From contig OY986437.1 in assembly GCA_963920525.1 (NCBI GenBank), forward strand, positions 28,088,863 through 28,152,862: a DNA stretch of 64,000 nt, written 5' to 3'. The DNA comes from Dichetophora obliterata. Lineage: Eukaryota > Arthropoda > Insecta > Diptera > Sciomyzidae. A program made the position numbers and the translations under genes. This document shows, in pieces, positions 32,334-45,008 of the stretch. A model generated the notes under the pieces. The model made no database searches. It was not told the DNA's origin and was given only the letters and a program-made list of their open reading frames with translations. Each line of letters begins with the position of its first letter. Position 1 is the first letter of the stretch.

Positions 32334-34095
32334 ATGGCCGAATCGATAGTTCATGACTGGCTGGCAGATTATAAAAGTGTTCACGGTCAACCGTCAGAGG
32401 TGACGACCTTCGTAGCAGAGCACGAAGCTGATCAGGAAATCGCGGAAGCCATATACACAATATTCAATGAGCGAGTCCGACATGAGTCACTCGTCCACGA
32501 GATCTGTCAGCAATTCCTTAGTTTTTATCGTTCGCAGGAGGAGGGTCTGCGAAAGTTTCCGCTGCAATTCATTCCGGTGCTGATTTATACGTACCTCAAC
32601 TCTGTGGCTATGGGTGACAAGAAGAGTTCACGCAGCGTGGAAACTCTGCTGATATGCATTTATAATGCTGAGGTAAGCGCTGAAGACGGCAGTCAGCGTG
32701 AGGTATCGTTTCGTATGCCAATTTTGGCACAGGCCTCAGTGTATCACGAAGAGAAAAATCTGCCTATGACCGATCTGCGACGTTGGGAGGAAAATTGCAA
32801 TCGAGAGGTGAAGTGGGGACCGTGTCCACAGATCGAGGCGATTAATGCGCAGAATCGACTGCGTATAATGACGGCACTGCTATTTTGTTACAACCAACAG
32901 GTGTGTCTTACGCAGAAGTCGGCGCTAATTCACTTGTGTCGCGTTGCCTCGCAGATGGTTAATCAGGGTTTTTCCAAGCAGGGACATGCACACAGGATCT
33001 CTTATGGGTAGATTGCATAATTGTTTTTTGGTTTAATATTATCCCCCTTTATCACGTTTCCCCAACAGCACCGATCCATCTAGTGGCGCTCTAGTACCTA
33101 AAACCCTAACACGCATACCGCTCTCCTCACCATTTCTGTTGGAGCTTGTGCATGCCATTTACTTTGCCATGTTTAATGGCTTCGGCACGGTAGCCATACA
33201 AACTTTGGAAGATATACACCAACGGGCCTGCTTCGAAATGTACACGGAATTGATTTTAGTTACAAGTGCTGTGCGAAACTCCTTACATGCAAATCCTTCC
33301 GGTCAGCCCAGTGATGGACCGATGGGGCTGAGTGTAGCGCTTACGCCTGCCACAACCACGGTTACCACTGCCGTCTCAAAGTCAATGATAACCAATGCAT
33401 CATTCCGAACGAAAAAACTTCCCGACGATATTCCGATACAGGTGCAAGATCTGACAATGCAGCAGGTGCCACAGCCCTTGGCTAGCGTCACGGAAGAGTC
33501 TGATCAGACTTCTTCGCCTCAGCAGCCACAGCAGGGCACACGCAATTCCATTATACGACCCAGCATGGAAGGCATCAAAGCGCAGGCGCACAAGGCGCTT
33601 ATTGCGGGTTTCAAGAAATCAAAAGACAAGGAAAAGGATAAGGATAAAGAAAAGGACAAAGACAAGGATAAGGATTCTAAGCAGAGTGGTGCAGAGCCAC
33701 CTAAACCGCCTACGCGCAAATTTGATAAACATTCACAGCGCAACTCGTTACTACAGCTGCAGTCCGAAAGCAACATAAACTCAATGGAATACGACATGAA
33801 GAGTCCAGCCGCTGTGAGTGCACTCAAGGGCAAAACTTACGACTCACTAGATGCAGCAGAAATGCTGCCGATGACAACGCTCATGTCAAACGAAACGGGA
33901 AGTGGTAGTTTTAGCATTGACAGTGAGCTGAATGGCGGCAATGTCATCAACAACAACACGACAAGCAATCAGAACACCATCAGCAACACAACTTCCATAG
34001 CCAGCAGTGATTTGATAACAAAAAGTTTCGATTCCAGCATAGAACTGCCACCTATTGGCGCTGGTGGCAAGGCTGCCGAACTGGGCTTGGATTAG
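32334..34095 (+). CDS. Hyccin (FAM126) PI4KA-complex subunit
   Basis: Two exons, 32334-33007 and 33069-34095, joined phase 2 at GG|GTAGAT ... CCCAACAG. The total is 1701 nt, 566 aa plus TAG. Without splicing, exon 1 hits TAG at 33009-33011. Family features: N-terminal MAESIVHDWLADYKSV, FYRSQEEGLRKFPLQFIPVL, PILAQASVYHEE, QNRLRIMTALLFCYN, and in exon 2 LTRIPLSSPFLLELVHAIYF followed by a helical end (QTLEDIHQRACFEMYTELIL). The C-terminal half is low complexity, with a KDKEKDKDKD stretch (about 33620-33680) and S/T/N-rich sequence. Hyccin stabilises the TTC7-PI4KA complex that makes PI4P at the plasma membrane; this is inferred by orthology. ATG at 32334 sits after CTTGAC and starts the family alignment. 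Confidence 0.93.
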
Positions 34096-36069
34096 TTCAT
34101 ATTGCGAGGGTGAATATTGTTGCTTTAAGGTTTTGTTTTAACTTTTCGTTGGTTATCGTTGGTCGACATCGATGTTGCAATGTTCTCTAACTTGATGTGG
34201 AGCAAAATTTTCTGCTAGCATTTTGAGCTCGAAATACACCACTTTTAAACACTACTTTTGGGCTATTTTTAACACTTTTTAGAAAACTTTATATACTCTT
34301 TCTGGTAGATACAAGACACCATTCTGGTGTACTTAATATACACCTTATAGTGTATAAAATTCACTTTAAATATTGTTTTAATATTTTATATGTATATTTA
34401 ATACACTCAAGCTCATAAAATACACTTTCAAAAATGTTTGCTTTATTTAATACACTCTTTCTTTAATTTTTAATTGTTTGTACTTTTTTGATTAAAAATT
34501 TTTAAGTATTTTAAATACACCAAAAAACAAAACATTTACAGTGCAAAGAAACGTCAAAATTTGTTGCTAATTTTTTCTTGAACACAAAAAAAAATTAAAT
34601 TTTTTTTTAAGAAAATACTCCAATTTTAAAAATACACCAAAATTTTACACAACTTTTGCTCAATATGCCGGCTGTGGTGGTTAAAGTCTTCAAATAATTA
34701 AAATCGTGCTAACACATCAAATAATGTCATGACATGCATTAGAGACATAATGTTTGGCTTCAAGAACTGTTCGTCCTCGTACTTTATCTTGCTATTTCCG
34801 AAGCATGGAACTGTTCAGCAACGTAACCAAAACCAACCCAAACTACCGACCAAATCAACTTTAGCCTCCAGACAAAACAAAACAAAAAAAATTGCTAAAG
34901 TAAGGTGCGTAATTTTTTATTTATGGTTAGCAATTATGTAGCATAAGTCGAAGGGCATAATTGTTTTTTAGACTATCAAATATTGTGCTGCAATGTGCGA
35001 AATTTGTGCTGTTATGCACCACAAATAGTTTAAATACATTTTAAAATTTGCTTATAATAGTAGCCTTAGTACGTAACTGTTGAAGTATTTGGAGCTTTTT
35101 TATCCGAAATTCATAAATTGTGCTATAATGTGCTCAGACTGTGCTGCAATGTGCCATGCAAAATTGTGAAAAAATTCATACACATGTTTCGCATATCTAT
35201 ATTCGTTTTTATAAGCACTTTTCGCGCATATAGCGACTCAATATTACAATTTCTGAAATATGAATAAAATCGAAAAATTAATCGAAAAAAATTATACCCT
35301 AATAATTTTTTTTTAATGAGGCACACATTTTGAACATTGCGGCATATATTGTTCCTAATAAATTGAAAATATCGAAGCTTTATTTTTTATAAATAGAACC
35401 AAAAGTATAAATTTTGTCAAACTATTGTGTGAACTTTAATTATTTTCCCATTACTTTGGCTCTTCATTGGGTGATTTGTATTTTTGTTTAGTTATTTAGG
35501 TTTTTTTTTAATTGTTAATATTAGTTTAAGTGTAGAAATTTTGAGTTAAAAATAAGTATTAATTTGAATGCAAGCAAAGGCAAGAAGAAATCCTGTTAAA
35601 CCTTTAAGTTTAGACTTTGTCAAAGAAGTAACCAAAATATTTTCAGTCAAGACATCTGTGTGCAATATTCTATCAATAAAATTCATAGGCTCAGAAGCAA
35701 ATAAAACCTAGAAACGTATTGATAATCTTCTCTTCCTTTAAACTATTTTCAAAATCCAGTTATTGAAATTTTACTTACAACATAAAATCCATCTCATCTT
35801 AAACATATTATTCAGGTATCACTATTTTCTCTTTACTAATAACCCAAGAATAAAAAAGTTTGTATATTGTAACAAAAAAGAAAAAATTAATAAAAACACC
35901 TAAACCTTAAAGCCTAGGCATCATTATTGTTGAAAATGCAAATCTATATTATACAAAATATATATTTATTGGATGTTATATTTAAATATGTTAAACCTGT
36001 AAAATTGAACCAACTAAAAGCAAATAAATACTAAATTTAAAAATATCAAAAAGACTAAATTCAGTCAGA
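34096..36069. other. Shared downstream region between convergent genes
   Basis: Hyccin and METTL6 converge here. It contains clustered AATACAC-type phrases (34280-34640) and repeated GTGCTGCAATGTGC-like phrases (34985-35155). AATAAA on the minus strand at 35965-35970 is the likely METTL6 poly(A) signal. No gene seen. Confidence 0.55.
35965..35970 (-). terminator. Candidate poly(A) signal of METTL6
   Basis: TTTATT on the plus strand is AATAAA on the gene strand, about 100 bases after the stop. Confidence 0.45.
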
Positions 36070-36924
36070 CTACATTTTGCGAAACTTTCCCTGTAGAAAT
36101 ATTCGCGGCACATCGATTTTCTCCTTGACGTTCAAGGTGCGCCTTTGCACGTATGTGTTGTAGATCACCTCAAAACCATTTTGAGTAAATAACTGTGACA
36201 GCTGCTGTTCGGAAAAATAATAACTACGTGTACCATCCTGCCGCATGTAGAAATTGTCCGCTATTTTATGCCCTGGCTTGAAGCGCAGCTGCGCCATATC
36301 ATAAAGCCCATAATCACGAAAAAGGCAGACTCCTCCCGGTTTCAACATTTGCCACAAATTCTTCACAACCTTCACGAACTTGTCGGGATGTATGGCGGAA
36401 AGCACAAATATCATTGTAACTATATCCAATGTATTTGGCGCAATGTGCTTGTGACACTTATCTGTGGTTATGTCGCATTGGAAGACCTGCAGCCGCTGTT
36501 CATCATAAAGTGGATTGGCTTTGACGAATTCCACAGCTCGTGGCGAAAAGTCGCACGCATAGTAGAAGTAGTTGTTCCGCTGTTCCTCTATAAGTGGAAA
36601 TATTAGGTTACCCACGCCACAGCCGACTTCGAGCAACCTATGCCGCTCATCTGTTGCATGCGGTTCACTTAGCAGCTCTTCGAATTCTCGTGTTGTCCAG
36701 CGTCGATCCTTGAAGAAGCGTGTCTCATTGCGTTTGTAGAACAAATCCCAGTGACGCTGAGCTTGGACTTCGAGCTGGTTAGCTTTGAACTCGGGCACCA
36801 GCCTGCTATCCTGTGCTTTTAGTTGCTGTTTTTCTTCATCCGTCAGACATTTTATGTTCTTCGTCAAGCGATCAACATTGAATGCACACTCGTTGTTGTG
36901 TTCAATTGTAGACGCTTCAATCAT
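36070..36924 (-). CDS. Mettl6: METTL6-type tRNA 3-methylcytidine methyltransferase
   Basis: A single-exon ORF of 284 aa, the usual METTL6 length. Landmarks: HWDLFYKRNETRFFKDRRW at about residues 58-76, the SAM-binding motif LLEVGCGVGN (97-106), ACDFSPRAVEFVK (123-135), FVLSAIHPDKF (173-183), LFRDYGLYD (201-209) and RQDGTRSYYF (228-237). The family transfers methyl from SAM to C32 in the anticodon loop of serine tRNAs, with seryl-tRNA synthetase as partner for METTL6. Assignment to METTL6 over METTL2/8 rests on length and on these motifs. The start ATG at 36924 is the only in-frame Met before the conserved core. An inverted-repeat element lies about 200 bp upstream. Confidence 0.92.
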   Translation of the reverse strand: MIEASTIEHNNECAFNVDRLTKNIKCLTDEEKQQLKAQDSRLVPEFKANQLEVQAQRHWDLFYKRNETRFFKDRRWTTREFEELLSEPHATDERHRLLEVGCGVGNLIFPLIEEQRNNYFYYACDFSPRAVEFVKANPLYDEQRLQVFQCDITTDKCHKHIAPNTLDIVTMIFVLSAIHPDKFVKVVKNLWQMLKPGGVCLFRDYGLYDMAQLRFKPGHKIADNFYMRQDGTRSYYFSEQQLSQLFTQNGFEVIYNTYVQRRTLNVKEKIDVPRIFLQGKFRKM

Positions 36925-37121
36925 TATTTATAGAATTTTGGCTGAACTTTGGTTGGCGGAATGCTCCAATTACCAAAAATAAACAAATTTCGCGCTGGAT
37001 CCCAACGTGGATTCCTTTTTCAACATCTTTCGTGTTTTACTCGTTACCGCTTTTAGCGAGTTCACATGTCTATATTCTATTGTGAATGATTCTGCTGAGT
37101 GTTGAAAAACGAAATGTTTTC

Positions 37122-37649
37122 CTTAGTGCCTTGTTATGGTGGTCGTCATGACCGTGATGGTCATGCATTGTTGTTTCAATGTAAATTAAAAATTTGAGAG
37201 CGAGAGCAAGAGAGTACAATTTCATCACCACGGTCACCAAATGATTCGACAAAAATATGAAATCATTGGATCGAAACAGTGTTGCGTTGTGGAGTTATTC
37301 ACAACATTTGTGTTTAGGCACGAAAATAGTACACTCTTAGTACGAAATTTATGAAAGCAGTAATGAAACCTGCGTAATAGCAACCCTCATCCACTGCAGC
37401 ACTATAATTATTGAAAAGTTTATTTATTGCTTTTGCTGAATCATTTGTTAAAGCTAATAACAACAAAGCTGAAAGTAATAATATAAAAGTAAGTATTAAA
37501 GGAAGCAAAAAGTGTGTAGATGTTTAGGCATCATATGATCACCAGCATAACATACTTTCGTCACACAGCTAGCTCATCAAACGAAAAAAAGAGAGTAAAA
37601 AGTGACATGACCAGGGATCATATGACGACCACCATAACAAAGCCCTTAG
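37122..37649. mobile_element. MITE with about 30-bp TIRs
   Basis: TTGTTATGGTGGTCGTCATG at 37131 and its inverted counterpart ATGACGACCACCATAACAAA ending near 37642 sit inside slightly longer TIRs starting CTTAG. Second-order repeats (ATCATATGATCACC/ATCATATGACGACC) lie near the right end. No exact target duplication found. Confidence 0.6.
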
Positions 37650-37827
37650 AGCCGTTTTTCACTCGGAAATTGCAAAAAGTTTGTTGACTACACGGGTTGA
37701 AAGGGGATTTTCATCAACTTACTGATTATTGCGAATAATCACAAACTGCTTGCGGCGAAGGCAATTATTGCTGAGTTAAAAGTGGGATTTAAGAATATTG
37801 AGCATTGCTGGTTTTGCCCAAGGCTCA

Positions 37828-37987
37828 TTTATAAGGTTTTGGCACTTGAGAGCGAGCTCGGTCGAACTGTCAGAATGGATGAAAAGAAATGAAGAAAATG
37901 AAAGCTTAGAACAAGGAAAAGCACAGTGACAGTTCGAGCAAAGGCGGGAAAAGAGTGCATTTCTCTCAAGTGCCACAACCTTATAAA
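37828..37987. mobile_element. TTTATAAGG MITE, copy 1
   Basis: Inverted ends TTTATAAGGTTTTGGCACTT and AAGTGCCACAACCTTATAAA. A second copy in opposite orientation is at 58250-58410, including the GAACTGTCAGAATGGATGAA core. The 160-bp body is non-coding. Confidence 0.75.
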
Positions 37988-38989
37988 TTAATCTTGGTTT
38001 TGCCCATTTTACACGATGTTCGTTTTCTCGGGGTACAAATAGTTTTGTTGTTGCTTCCAATGCAAAACTGTCAAAAATCTCTGAGGTAAAAACTTCAAAC
38101 ATATTAATTGTCTTCATTAAAGCTCGCAATCTCGCATATTCGTATTTGAGCAAATTTAAATAAGAGTTTCCATGAGCACACCCAGCAGGTTACGAATGGT
38201 AAATTAGCTGTTGTACAAAGCTATTCTTGCACGAGGTAGCACTGCGTAAACTTTTTTGTATGGAAAAACAGAACAGCTGATATACGCAGTGAAAACTTAC
38301 TTGGTTTAAGTGGTATACGAGGCATTTGCGAGCTTTCATGAGGACCACTATTGTAAGCCCATATGTACGCCGAGCAAACGGACATTGTGTAATATGGGCA
38401 TTTGATGCTTGGCTACAAATATATCAATAATCGCTTATAGTGTTATGACAGAGTATTTTTTGATGCGCATTTTTTTACGGCTCGTTCTGTTTATTTGCTC
38501 ACATGAAAATTTCAAAAACCGATAGATTTTTGCGACATGATTTTTTAGCATTTAGAAAAACTTAGGGCACAAATGGAGTTTACAGCCCACGCGTAAAAAA
38601 ATTTTGTTCTTATTTTTATTAAACGTATTATGGTCTCCTTAGTCCAAAAATGTAAAAATAATATGTTGGTTTCGAATGGCTTAGGAAATACAATTCGGGA
38701 AAGTTAAAAATTCATTGCAAAATACGAAGTGTGTGTAATAAAGCCCAAGGAAAGAATGAAATATTGCACAAAATATAAAAATTTATATGAAATATGAAAT
38801 CCTATTAAATAAAACGAGCACTTAATCCAGAAGGCAGGGAAACCGGTGTTGGACTTACTGAGGGTTGTAATCCCTAAGCAGCAGTCGAAAGCCGCCAATT
38901 AAAATGAGCAATACATTATGTTTTTTCCAAAAAATTTGGAATTTAGCAGATACAATTATTTGCCCGGGTATGGAGTGCTAAAAACAAGC

Positions 38990-39215
38990 TTGAAATTGTA
39001 ATTTTTAAAGTTTTCATGAATTTATCTCCTAAACCATTCGAGACCGACATTTTATTTTTACACTTTTGGACTAAGAAGGCCCAAATAAGCATATCACAGC
39101 AACAAAATTGTAATTCCAAAAATATCTGGCCGCTATCGAGATTTAAACACGCTACCTCTCGATCGTCAGGCGTAATTCTTACCCAATTACGTCACGTAGG
39201 GCATTTCGTTTGCTG
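38990..39215 (-). repeat. Possible tRNA-derived stretch
   Basis: On the minus strand GAGAGGTAGCG and a B-box-like GTTTAAATCTC lie close together at about 39130-39180. Cloverleaf pairing is not convincing, so I treat this as a decayed SINE-like piece at best. Confidence 0.2.
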
Positions 39216-39755
39216 ATTAGTAGATACGGGTATTCACGATTCAGTGCACTTACCTGTGCAGTTGAGGACTTGAGGTCTTGTGCAGTTAAGTTTTCGGTTC
39301 AGTGCACTTGCCTGTGCAGTTGAGGACTTACGCAGTTGTGCAGTTAGGGTTTCGTGAAAACACCACTATCACTTTTTTCAAAGCTGTAAACATTTTCATT
39401 GCGCACAAGTGCACAACTTCTCAAGTCTCAAAGTCCTCAAGTTTGAGGCTATAGTAGAAATGCAATTGTGCAAATTTTTGACGCACGTGTATTTTATTTT
39501 TGTAAAGTGCACAAGTCCTCACTGCACTGGCAAGTGCACTGTATCGTAAATACCCTTACTGTTTCAAAGCTTTAAACTTTTCCAATTCACACAACTGCAT
39601 AACTGCTCAAGTCCTAAAGTTTGAGGCTATAGTAGAAAAGCACTTGTGCATATTTTTGACGTACGTGCATTTTGTTTTTGTAAAGTGCACAAGTCCTCAA
39701 GTTCTCAACTGCACTAGCAAGTGCACTGAATCGTGAATACCTACTAATAAGTATT
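39216..39755. repeat. Foldback element with internal tandem duplication
   Basis: The left end ATTAGTAG ... GTATTCACGATTCAGTGCAC and right end GTGCACTGAATCGTGAATAC ... CTACTAAT are inverted. Inside, a unit of about 185 bp (from GCACAAGTGCACAAC to TGCACTGTATCGTAAATACC) is tandemly duplicated as 39400-39555 and 39590-39742. CAGTGCACTTG motifs recur in both orientations. Confidence 0.7.
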
Positions 39756-41439
39756 AATTTTCATTCCTTGTCTGATGGATAAACTTATGGCGTTTTCTTT
39801 TCTCGGCAAAAAATACTGATTTTAAGCCTGAACTCAAAAAATTATTACCTGATATTAGTCGAGAAAAGATCAGAAAAAGCAACATTTTTTAATGATGTTG
39901 TGTTGGCTACAGTGTTACATACTTTTAATACACTTCAAAGAAATTAGATTACAAAAATCAAATGTGAACTTCGAAAATATCTGAAAATTATATGTAAAGA
40001 AAAAAAAATAATTAATATTTTATTTCTCTCTTTACATTATTCTTGGTAATAAAGAACCATAAAATTTTCATCATCGGATGAGAACGAAGGTGTTTCAAGC
40101 AATTATTTTATAAAAACATTAATTGCAGACCCAACTGTTGCGCTTATTTTTGCCATCTATGAAAAAGCTGAAACTTTAAAAAAAATGTCAATGATAATGT
40201 TTTCTACATTTGAGGTCAATATTTTCGAGAAAATAACGCGATTCCATTTTAGAGGTCACTTTGACCTCTAATTTTCGAAAAAAAGAACGAAAAGAATGTA
40301 GAATTCTCAGAAAGGGCAGAAAAAATGCAGAATTTCGCAAAAAAGAAAACGCCATTTCTTTAAAACAGTGATCCAGACAGCATATGCCCGCGGGTATCGT
40401 GAACCCTGTCTGTTTCTGTCACTCTTACATGTGCGCGCACTAGCACACAACTGAAAGAACAGTGCAAGTGTTTTTTGGCCGGCACTGGTTTAAAACCAAA
40501 ACACATCGAAGTATATATCAAGGCACACCACATTTGACTTTAGATTGTGCAATACAAAACTGTTTGACGCGTTATAAGAATATGCAAATCGTAATCAAAA
40601 TCGATTTTGATATTTTCGATATCTTTAAGATATCCAGAAAACTAACATTACTGTTTGATTTTTAACAGGTCGATAAAACGATTTCAGCTGAAAATTTTGT
40701 ATGATCAAACGTGTTCTGCAGCGCTAACAGCAGTTATTATTATTAAGTAGCATCTTCAGTAATTTGTAGTAATTACCAAATAATAAAGTACAGCAAAAAA
40801 GCTTGGATTCGGTATGAATTTTTTTTTTCAAAAAATCTAATATTTTGGTGACTACTAATTTCGAAAGTAGTCTTCACTTCTTCTTTTGTCACTTTCAGTT
40901 CCTAAAAAAGTTGCAACAAGTGATTCGATTAGATCTGAAGACTGTTTTATTATTGTCCATGGCCGGGTCTACTTTTGTACAATTTTCAATTACGCTCACT
41001 TATATTTAAAAACATTGCCATATTTGTAGTTTGCCTTTAACTTCAACAAATCTTTTTTCGCTTGCCCAAATAAATAGCAAATTAAATAAATTCAATAAAT
41101 TATATATATACATAATTTACTTCAAACTTGTAATATGCCTTTTTACTTACTATTCAAAATCAGTAGCAAACACTACTTATATTTATACTAATCCTGCTAA
41201 TTTGTGGCATGTTCTAACAGCGCTGATTTTTGTAGTGAAGTAAAAACCACTTTATTCTTATATACTCACTACTTTTGAAGGATTTTTTTATAATGAATTG
41301 CAATAAAATCAAATCTGCTACTTTTATTCATACGGGCCAATGTTTTATTATACTTTACTCGTTTTATGCATAAAAGCCCAACCAAAATAGACGAAACGAG
41401 ACGATAGCATTTTGACGAACGTCTGCACTCATTACGGAT

Positions 41440-41733
41440 GTAACCCAAAATGAAAAGATTTGCTCAACTCGTCTGAAACAGCTGATCAGTAGGCAATCGA
41501 GTATTATTTATTTATTTGTATTGTGCATTTTGTAATTTTTAATAAAGATTTGTGAAAAATGAGTGAAATAATGGCGAAATTGAAACAAATTGATGAAAAT
41601 AAAATAAAAACGCACTCTGCACAGCTGTTTTTGACGAGTTGCTACGCTAGCAGTTCGGTTCTTACGGAATAATACGTCTTGTCAAACTGTTTCGTTTAGT
41701 TTCGTTCTGTTATGTTTGCTCATTTTGGGTAAC
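41440..41733. mobile_element. Possible MITE with ACCCAAAATGA ends
   Basis: TAACCCAAAATGA at 41441 and TCATTTTGGGTAA ending about 41732 are inverted; interior arms share CGAAACAG-like segments. Boundaries are approximate. Confidence 0.45.
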
Positions 41734-42106
41734 AACATTAATATGCATTTAACCGAACACTTACGTTTTTACTTCGATTCTTCGATTTTACGCAGGTTCG
41801 CGTTTGTGTACCTTCGTTATTCAACAGTCAACCACAGAAATAATTGTGAAATTAGAAAGAAACGAAATCCCTGCAATTTTGTCACTTTTTGTGTAAAATA
41901 AATAAATAAAAATTTGTTTACTCTTATCAGCTGTTCTTCCGATTAGCAGCTGACAAAACCACAACTTGTCGTCAACTTAATCAGCACTTAACTGAATTTT
42001 ACAGGCTTGATAAAGCGTAAGGTAATAGTGCGTTTACACCAAAACCCCAAAACGTGTTTTGAGCATTTATCGCGTTTGAGATCCAAAACATGACTTATTT
42101 TAAGTG

Positions 42107-42541
42107 TTAAGGCTTGATTACCCAAGCGTAACGTGAGGTGGCGCAGCGGGATGTAGCGCAGTGCGACGTTGCCTCGAGGATAAGCGATTACCGAAACTGT
42201 AATCCAACGTAGTGCAGGCGGCGTAGTGCAGGGCACTCATTTTATTCTAGTAGGCTTATTTACTTCTCCTCGTCAATAAAAGATTACATTCTTTCTTATA
42301 TAGTATTAAAATTTACAAAAATGTGAAGTTAAACAAATTTTTTCGCTTGTAACACAGCTGTCGAACTATCAAAAATCGTAACGTTGCGTAGAAATCTATT
42401 TTCTACAGACTTCTACGCTGCGTCACGCCACGTTACGATTTCGGTAACGACTTGTACACATTTATCATTAAACAGATTTTAGCTTGACAATTGGCAACGT
42501 CGTGCTACGTTACCTTACGCTTGGGTAATCCAGCCTTTAAA
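42107..42541. mobile_element. MITE with TTACCCAAGCGTAA-type ends
   Basis: TTAAGGCTTGATTACCCAAG (about 42107) mirrors CTTGGGTAATCCAGCCTTTAA (about 42521-42541). The interior has GTAACGT/ACGTTAC motifs. A TTAA target is possible but the right side reads TTTAA. It sits within a wider inverted pair (GTTTACACC at about 42030 and GGTGTAAAC at about 42740), suggesting insertion into an older element. Confidence 0.55.
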
Positions 42542-44398
42542 CAATTTAAAACACCTCACAGCGCGTTTTATTATAAAACACCATTAAAACACTATAAAAG
42601 TCGAAACATATCATGGTAAAAATGAAAGGTAGCAGCACCTCAAGTGTCAAAGCTTAATTTTTTCACGAAAATGAGCAAAATAAAAGCAAAACTGGAACAG
42701 TAAGATAACATAAACGTCAAACTAAAACGTGAAAAAGGCGGTGTAAACAGTCGTGTTTTGAGATAAAACACTATAGCTGCATTCCCGTTTCACTAGATGA
42801 GATCAAATCTCAGTGGAACATAATTAGTTCAACTTTATAACAATTTGTCACCACTGTCTTGAAACAGCTGTTTTAAGAACAATAACAAAATAAAACAGCA
42901 ATACCCATAGAAATAAAAGATAAGGAAGTGGTGTTATACTTACACACACTATACGTGTGTAGAAGGAATTTTCGTCGCTGAGGAAGAGAGATAGAGCGTC
43001 GTTATTTGACAAAAGCTCTTCCCGAGCAAAAAAAAAATCTGTTTGTGAGGAAGAACATCTGTCAAAACACAAGTTCTACTTCATGAGCGCATTCATTATT
43101 TAGGGTGGCAAGGGCCTTAATTTTTTTTTTCTTATTGGGATAAGCTTTATAGTTATTTATTTGTTTACAATTTCTTTGAAAACTTGACATGAAATTAAAG
43201 TGGATTAGCAACCTAAGGTTACAAGCTATAACTAGGTATTTTTATATAAAAAACTAATTAAAAGCCCACAGTTCGAAAAAACTGCACAAAACTATTTATT
43301 TTAAAAGAGTTTAATTTGGTATGTATTTTAGTTGTTTAGTTTTTGTGTTATTTTAATATCAATTAAATAGTTTATAAAAAATAGTTTTTTGAAATGAATT
43401 CTTAAAAAATCATTTAAAGTAACTTTTGTCGTTTCAGTCTCATTCTGAGTTCATGTCTTTTACATTATTTTAGCAATGGTTTTCTCTGTAAAAAAATTGG
43501 TAACGCAACATATTATATAACGGTGGTATATAAAAATTGCATAGTAAGCATACATCTAAAAAATAATTTACGCCTTTATTTACTACATAAATGAATGCGG
43601 CCCTGTTTGAATGTTTTAGTGTTTGTGTCAACTTCACTGTGTTTGTAAAATACTTCATTCCACTTCAACTACACCGCTTCCTTATATTTTACTTCTATGG
43701 CAATACCAAAACGCCCATTGAGCGGTGAAACGTCAAAATACGAAAATGAATAGTTATTTAGATTTGCCAACTATGTTCGTTTTGATAAAAAATGCTTAAA
43801 ACTTGGCAGCATTTTAAGATCAGAAATAGAGCTAGAAATCGAGCTGCTTTTAATTTTTTTTTTTTTAAATAAAATAAAGCCGCGAGGTGTAAATGTATTA
43901 TAAAGTAGCGCGACGCTGCCAACTGCCATGTAAAAGTCTGTGATAAATGATAAATAGTCCTACGTTAGACTAGTCCGGATCTTGGTTCGCACCAATTGTT
44001 CGCACCGATGAATTCTTCGTTCGTTTGGGTAGTGGAAACGCTCGGTTAGCCGAATATTGAAAAAGAGCTTTTTGCTAACTGCTGCTTAAAGTTCTGCTTA
44101 GTGCTTAACCGGACATTGAGAAAGCGGCCTTTAAAGTGTTAAATTGCTATTGTGAATTGGCAGTGAGTCATCAAACTTTATATATATGAAATATTTCGCA
44201 AAAAGTGAAATATACCAATTTTGACATTTTGCTTTGTCAATTTTGTTCAAGCTGCCAGCCAACTGCTGACGGAAAAAAGGAAGAAACGAAAGAAATTCTG
44301 GAATTTTAGGTGAACACAAGATTGAGTATAGCAGAAAAAGTTAAAATTATTGCAAAAAAGTTGAAGAAAAGTCGAAGTGAACTCAATTTAGCTAAACA

Positions 44399-44863
44399 AT
44401 GACTGCACCCAGAAGGCTACGCAAGGAGTTAACAGATCTGCAAGGATGCGGGTTAAAGTCATTCCGTGATATATCCACCGACGATGATAACCTTCTGCGC
44501 TGGACGGGATTGATTGTGCCCGACAATCCGCCATACAACAGAGGCGCTTTTCGCATCGAGATCAACTTTCCGGCAGAGTATCCATTTAAACCACCAAAAA
44601 TAAATTTCAAAACTAAAATCTATCATCCGAATATCGATGAAAAGGGACAGGTGTGTCTGCCCATAATCAGCACAGAAAACTGGAAGCCTGCCACTAAAAC
44701 GGATCAAGTAATACAAGCGTTAATTGCGATAATTAACGATCCAGAGCCGGAGCATCCGTTGCGTGCGGATTTGGCTGAAGAGTTTCTCAAGGATCGCAAG
44801 AAGTTCATGAAGAATGCTGAGGAGTATACCAGAAAGAATAGCGAAAAACGACCAGCAGATTAG
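44399..44863 (+). CDS. Ubc10: Ubc10 / UBE2L3-type ubiquitin-conjugating enzyme E2
   Basis: Single-exon 154-aa ORF covering the whole E2 fold, matching UBE2L3 length. Landmarks: [11 protein letters not shown] start, [20 protein letters not shown] with Phe63 at the RBR-ligase contact, the HPN motif at 76-78, and catalytic Cys86 in GQVCLPI. It takes ubiquitin from E1 and hands it to the active-site cysteine of HECT or RBR ligases such as Parkin and HOIP; this is inferred by orthology. The start context AAACAATGACT is good, and the ORF begins at the family N-terminus. AATAAA at 45003-45008 lies about 140 bases after the TAG. No residue important to the fold or chemistry is missing. Confidence 0.96.
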   Translation: MTAPRRLRKELTDLQGCGLKSFRDISTDDDNLLRWTGLIVPDNPPYNRGAFRIEINFPAEYPFKPPKINFKTKIYHPNIDEKGQVCLPIISTENWKPATKTDQVIQALIAIINDPEPEHPLRADLAEEFLKDRKKFMKNAEEYTRKNSEKRPAD

Positions 44864-45002
44864 TAAAATTGGTTCAGGGACAAAACTAAGTGTGACAAAA
44901 GTAGTTGCATGCAAAAAACACAAGCATACATACAAAACAACAATAACAACAACAACAACAACATTAGCCATGCTTGAAGGACACTAATATCCACAACCAC
45001 AA

Positions 45003-45008
45003 AATAAA
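45003..45008 (+). terminator. Candidate poly(A) signal of Ubc10
   Basis: AATAAA about 140 bases after the stop codon. Other A-rich hexamers follow before an A-tract at 45051. Confidence 0.45.

Larger units (their letters stand above)
36925..44398. other. MITE-rich intergenic region
   Basis: About 7.5 kb between METTL6 and Ubc10 with no supported gene. Recognisable blocks are listed separately (37122, 37828, 39216, 41440 and 42107). The remainder is AT-rich and unassigned. The last 350 bases before 44399 are probable promoter and 5' UTR of Ubc10. Confidence 0.6.

Noticed and set aside
33009..33011. Premature stop in hyccin
   Set aside because: It lies just after a GT donor; splicing to 33069 restores the family sequence in frame.
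42848..43072. Minus-strand 74-codon ORF
   Set aside because: No recognisable family, no neighbouring exons with matching phase, AT-rich intergenic context.
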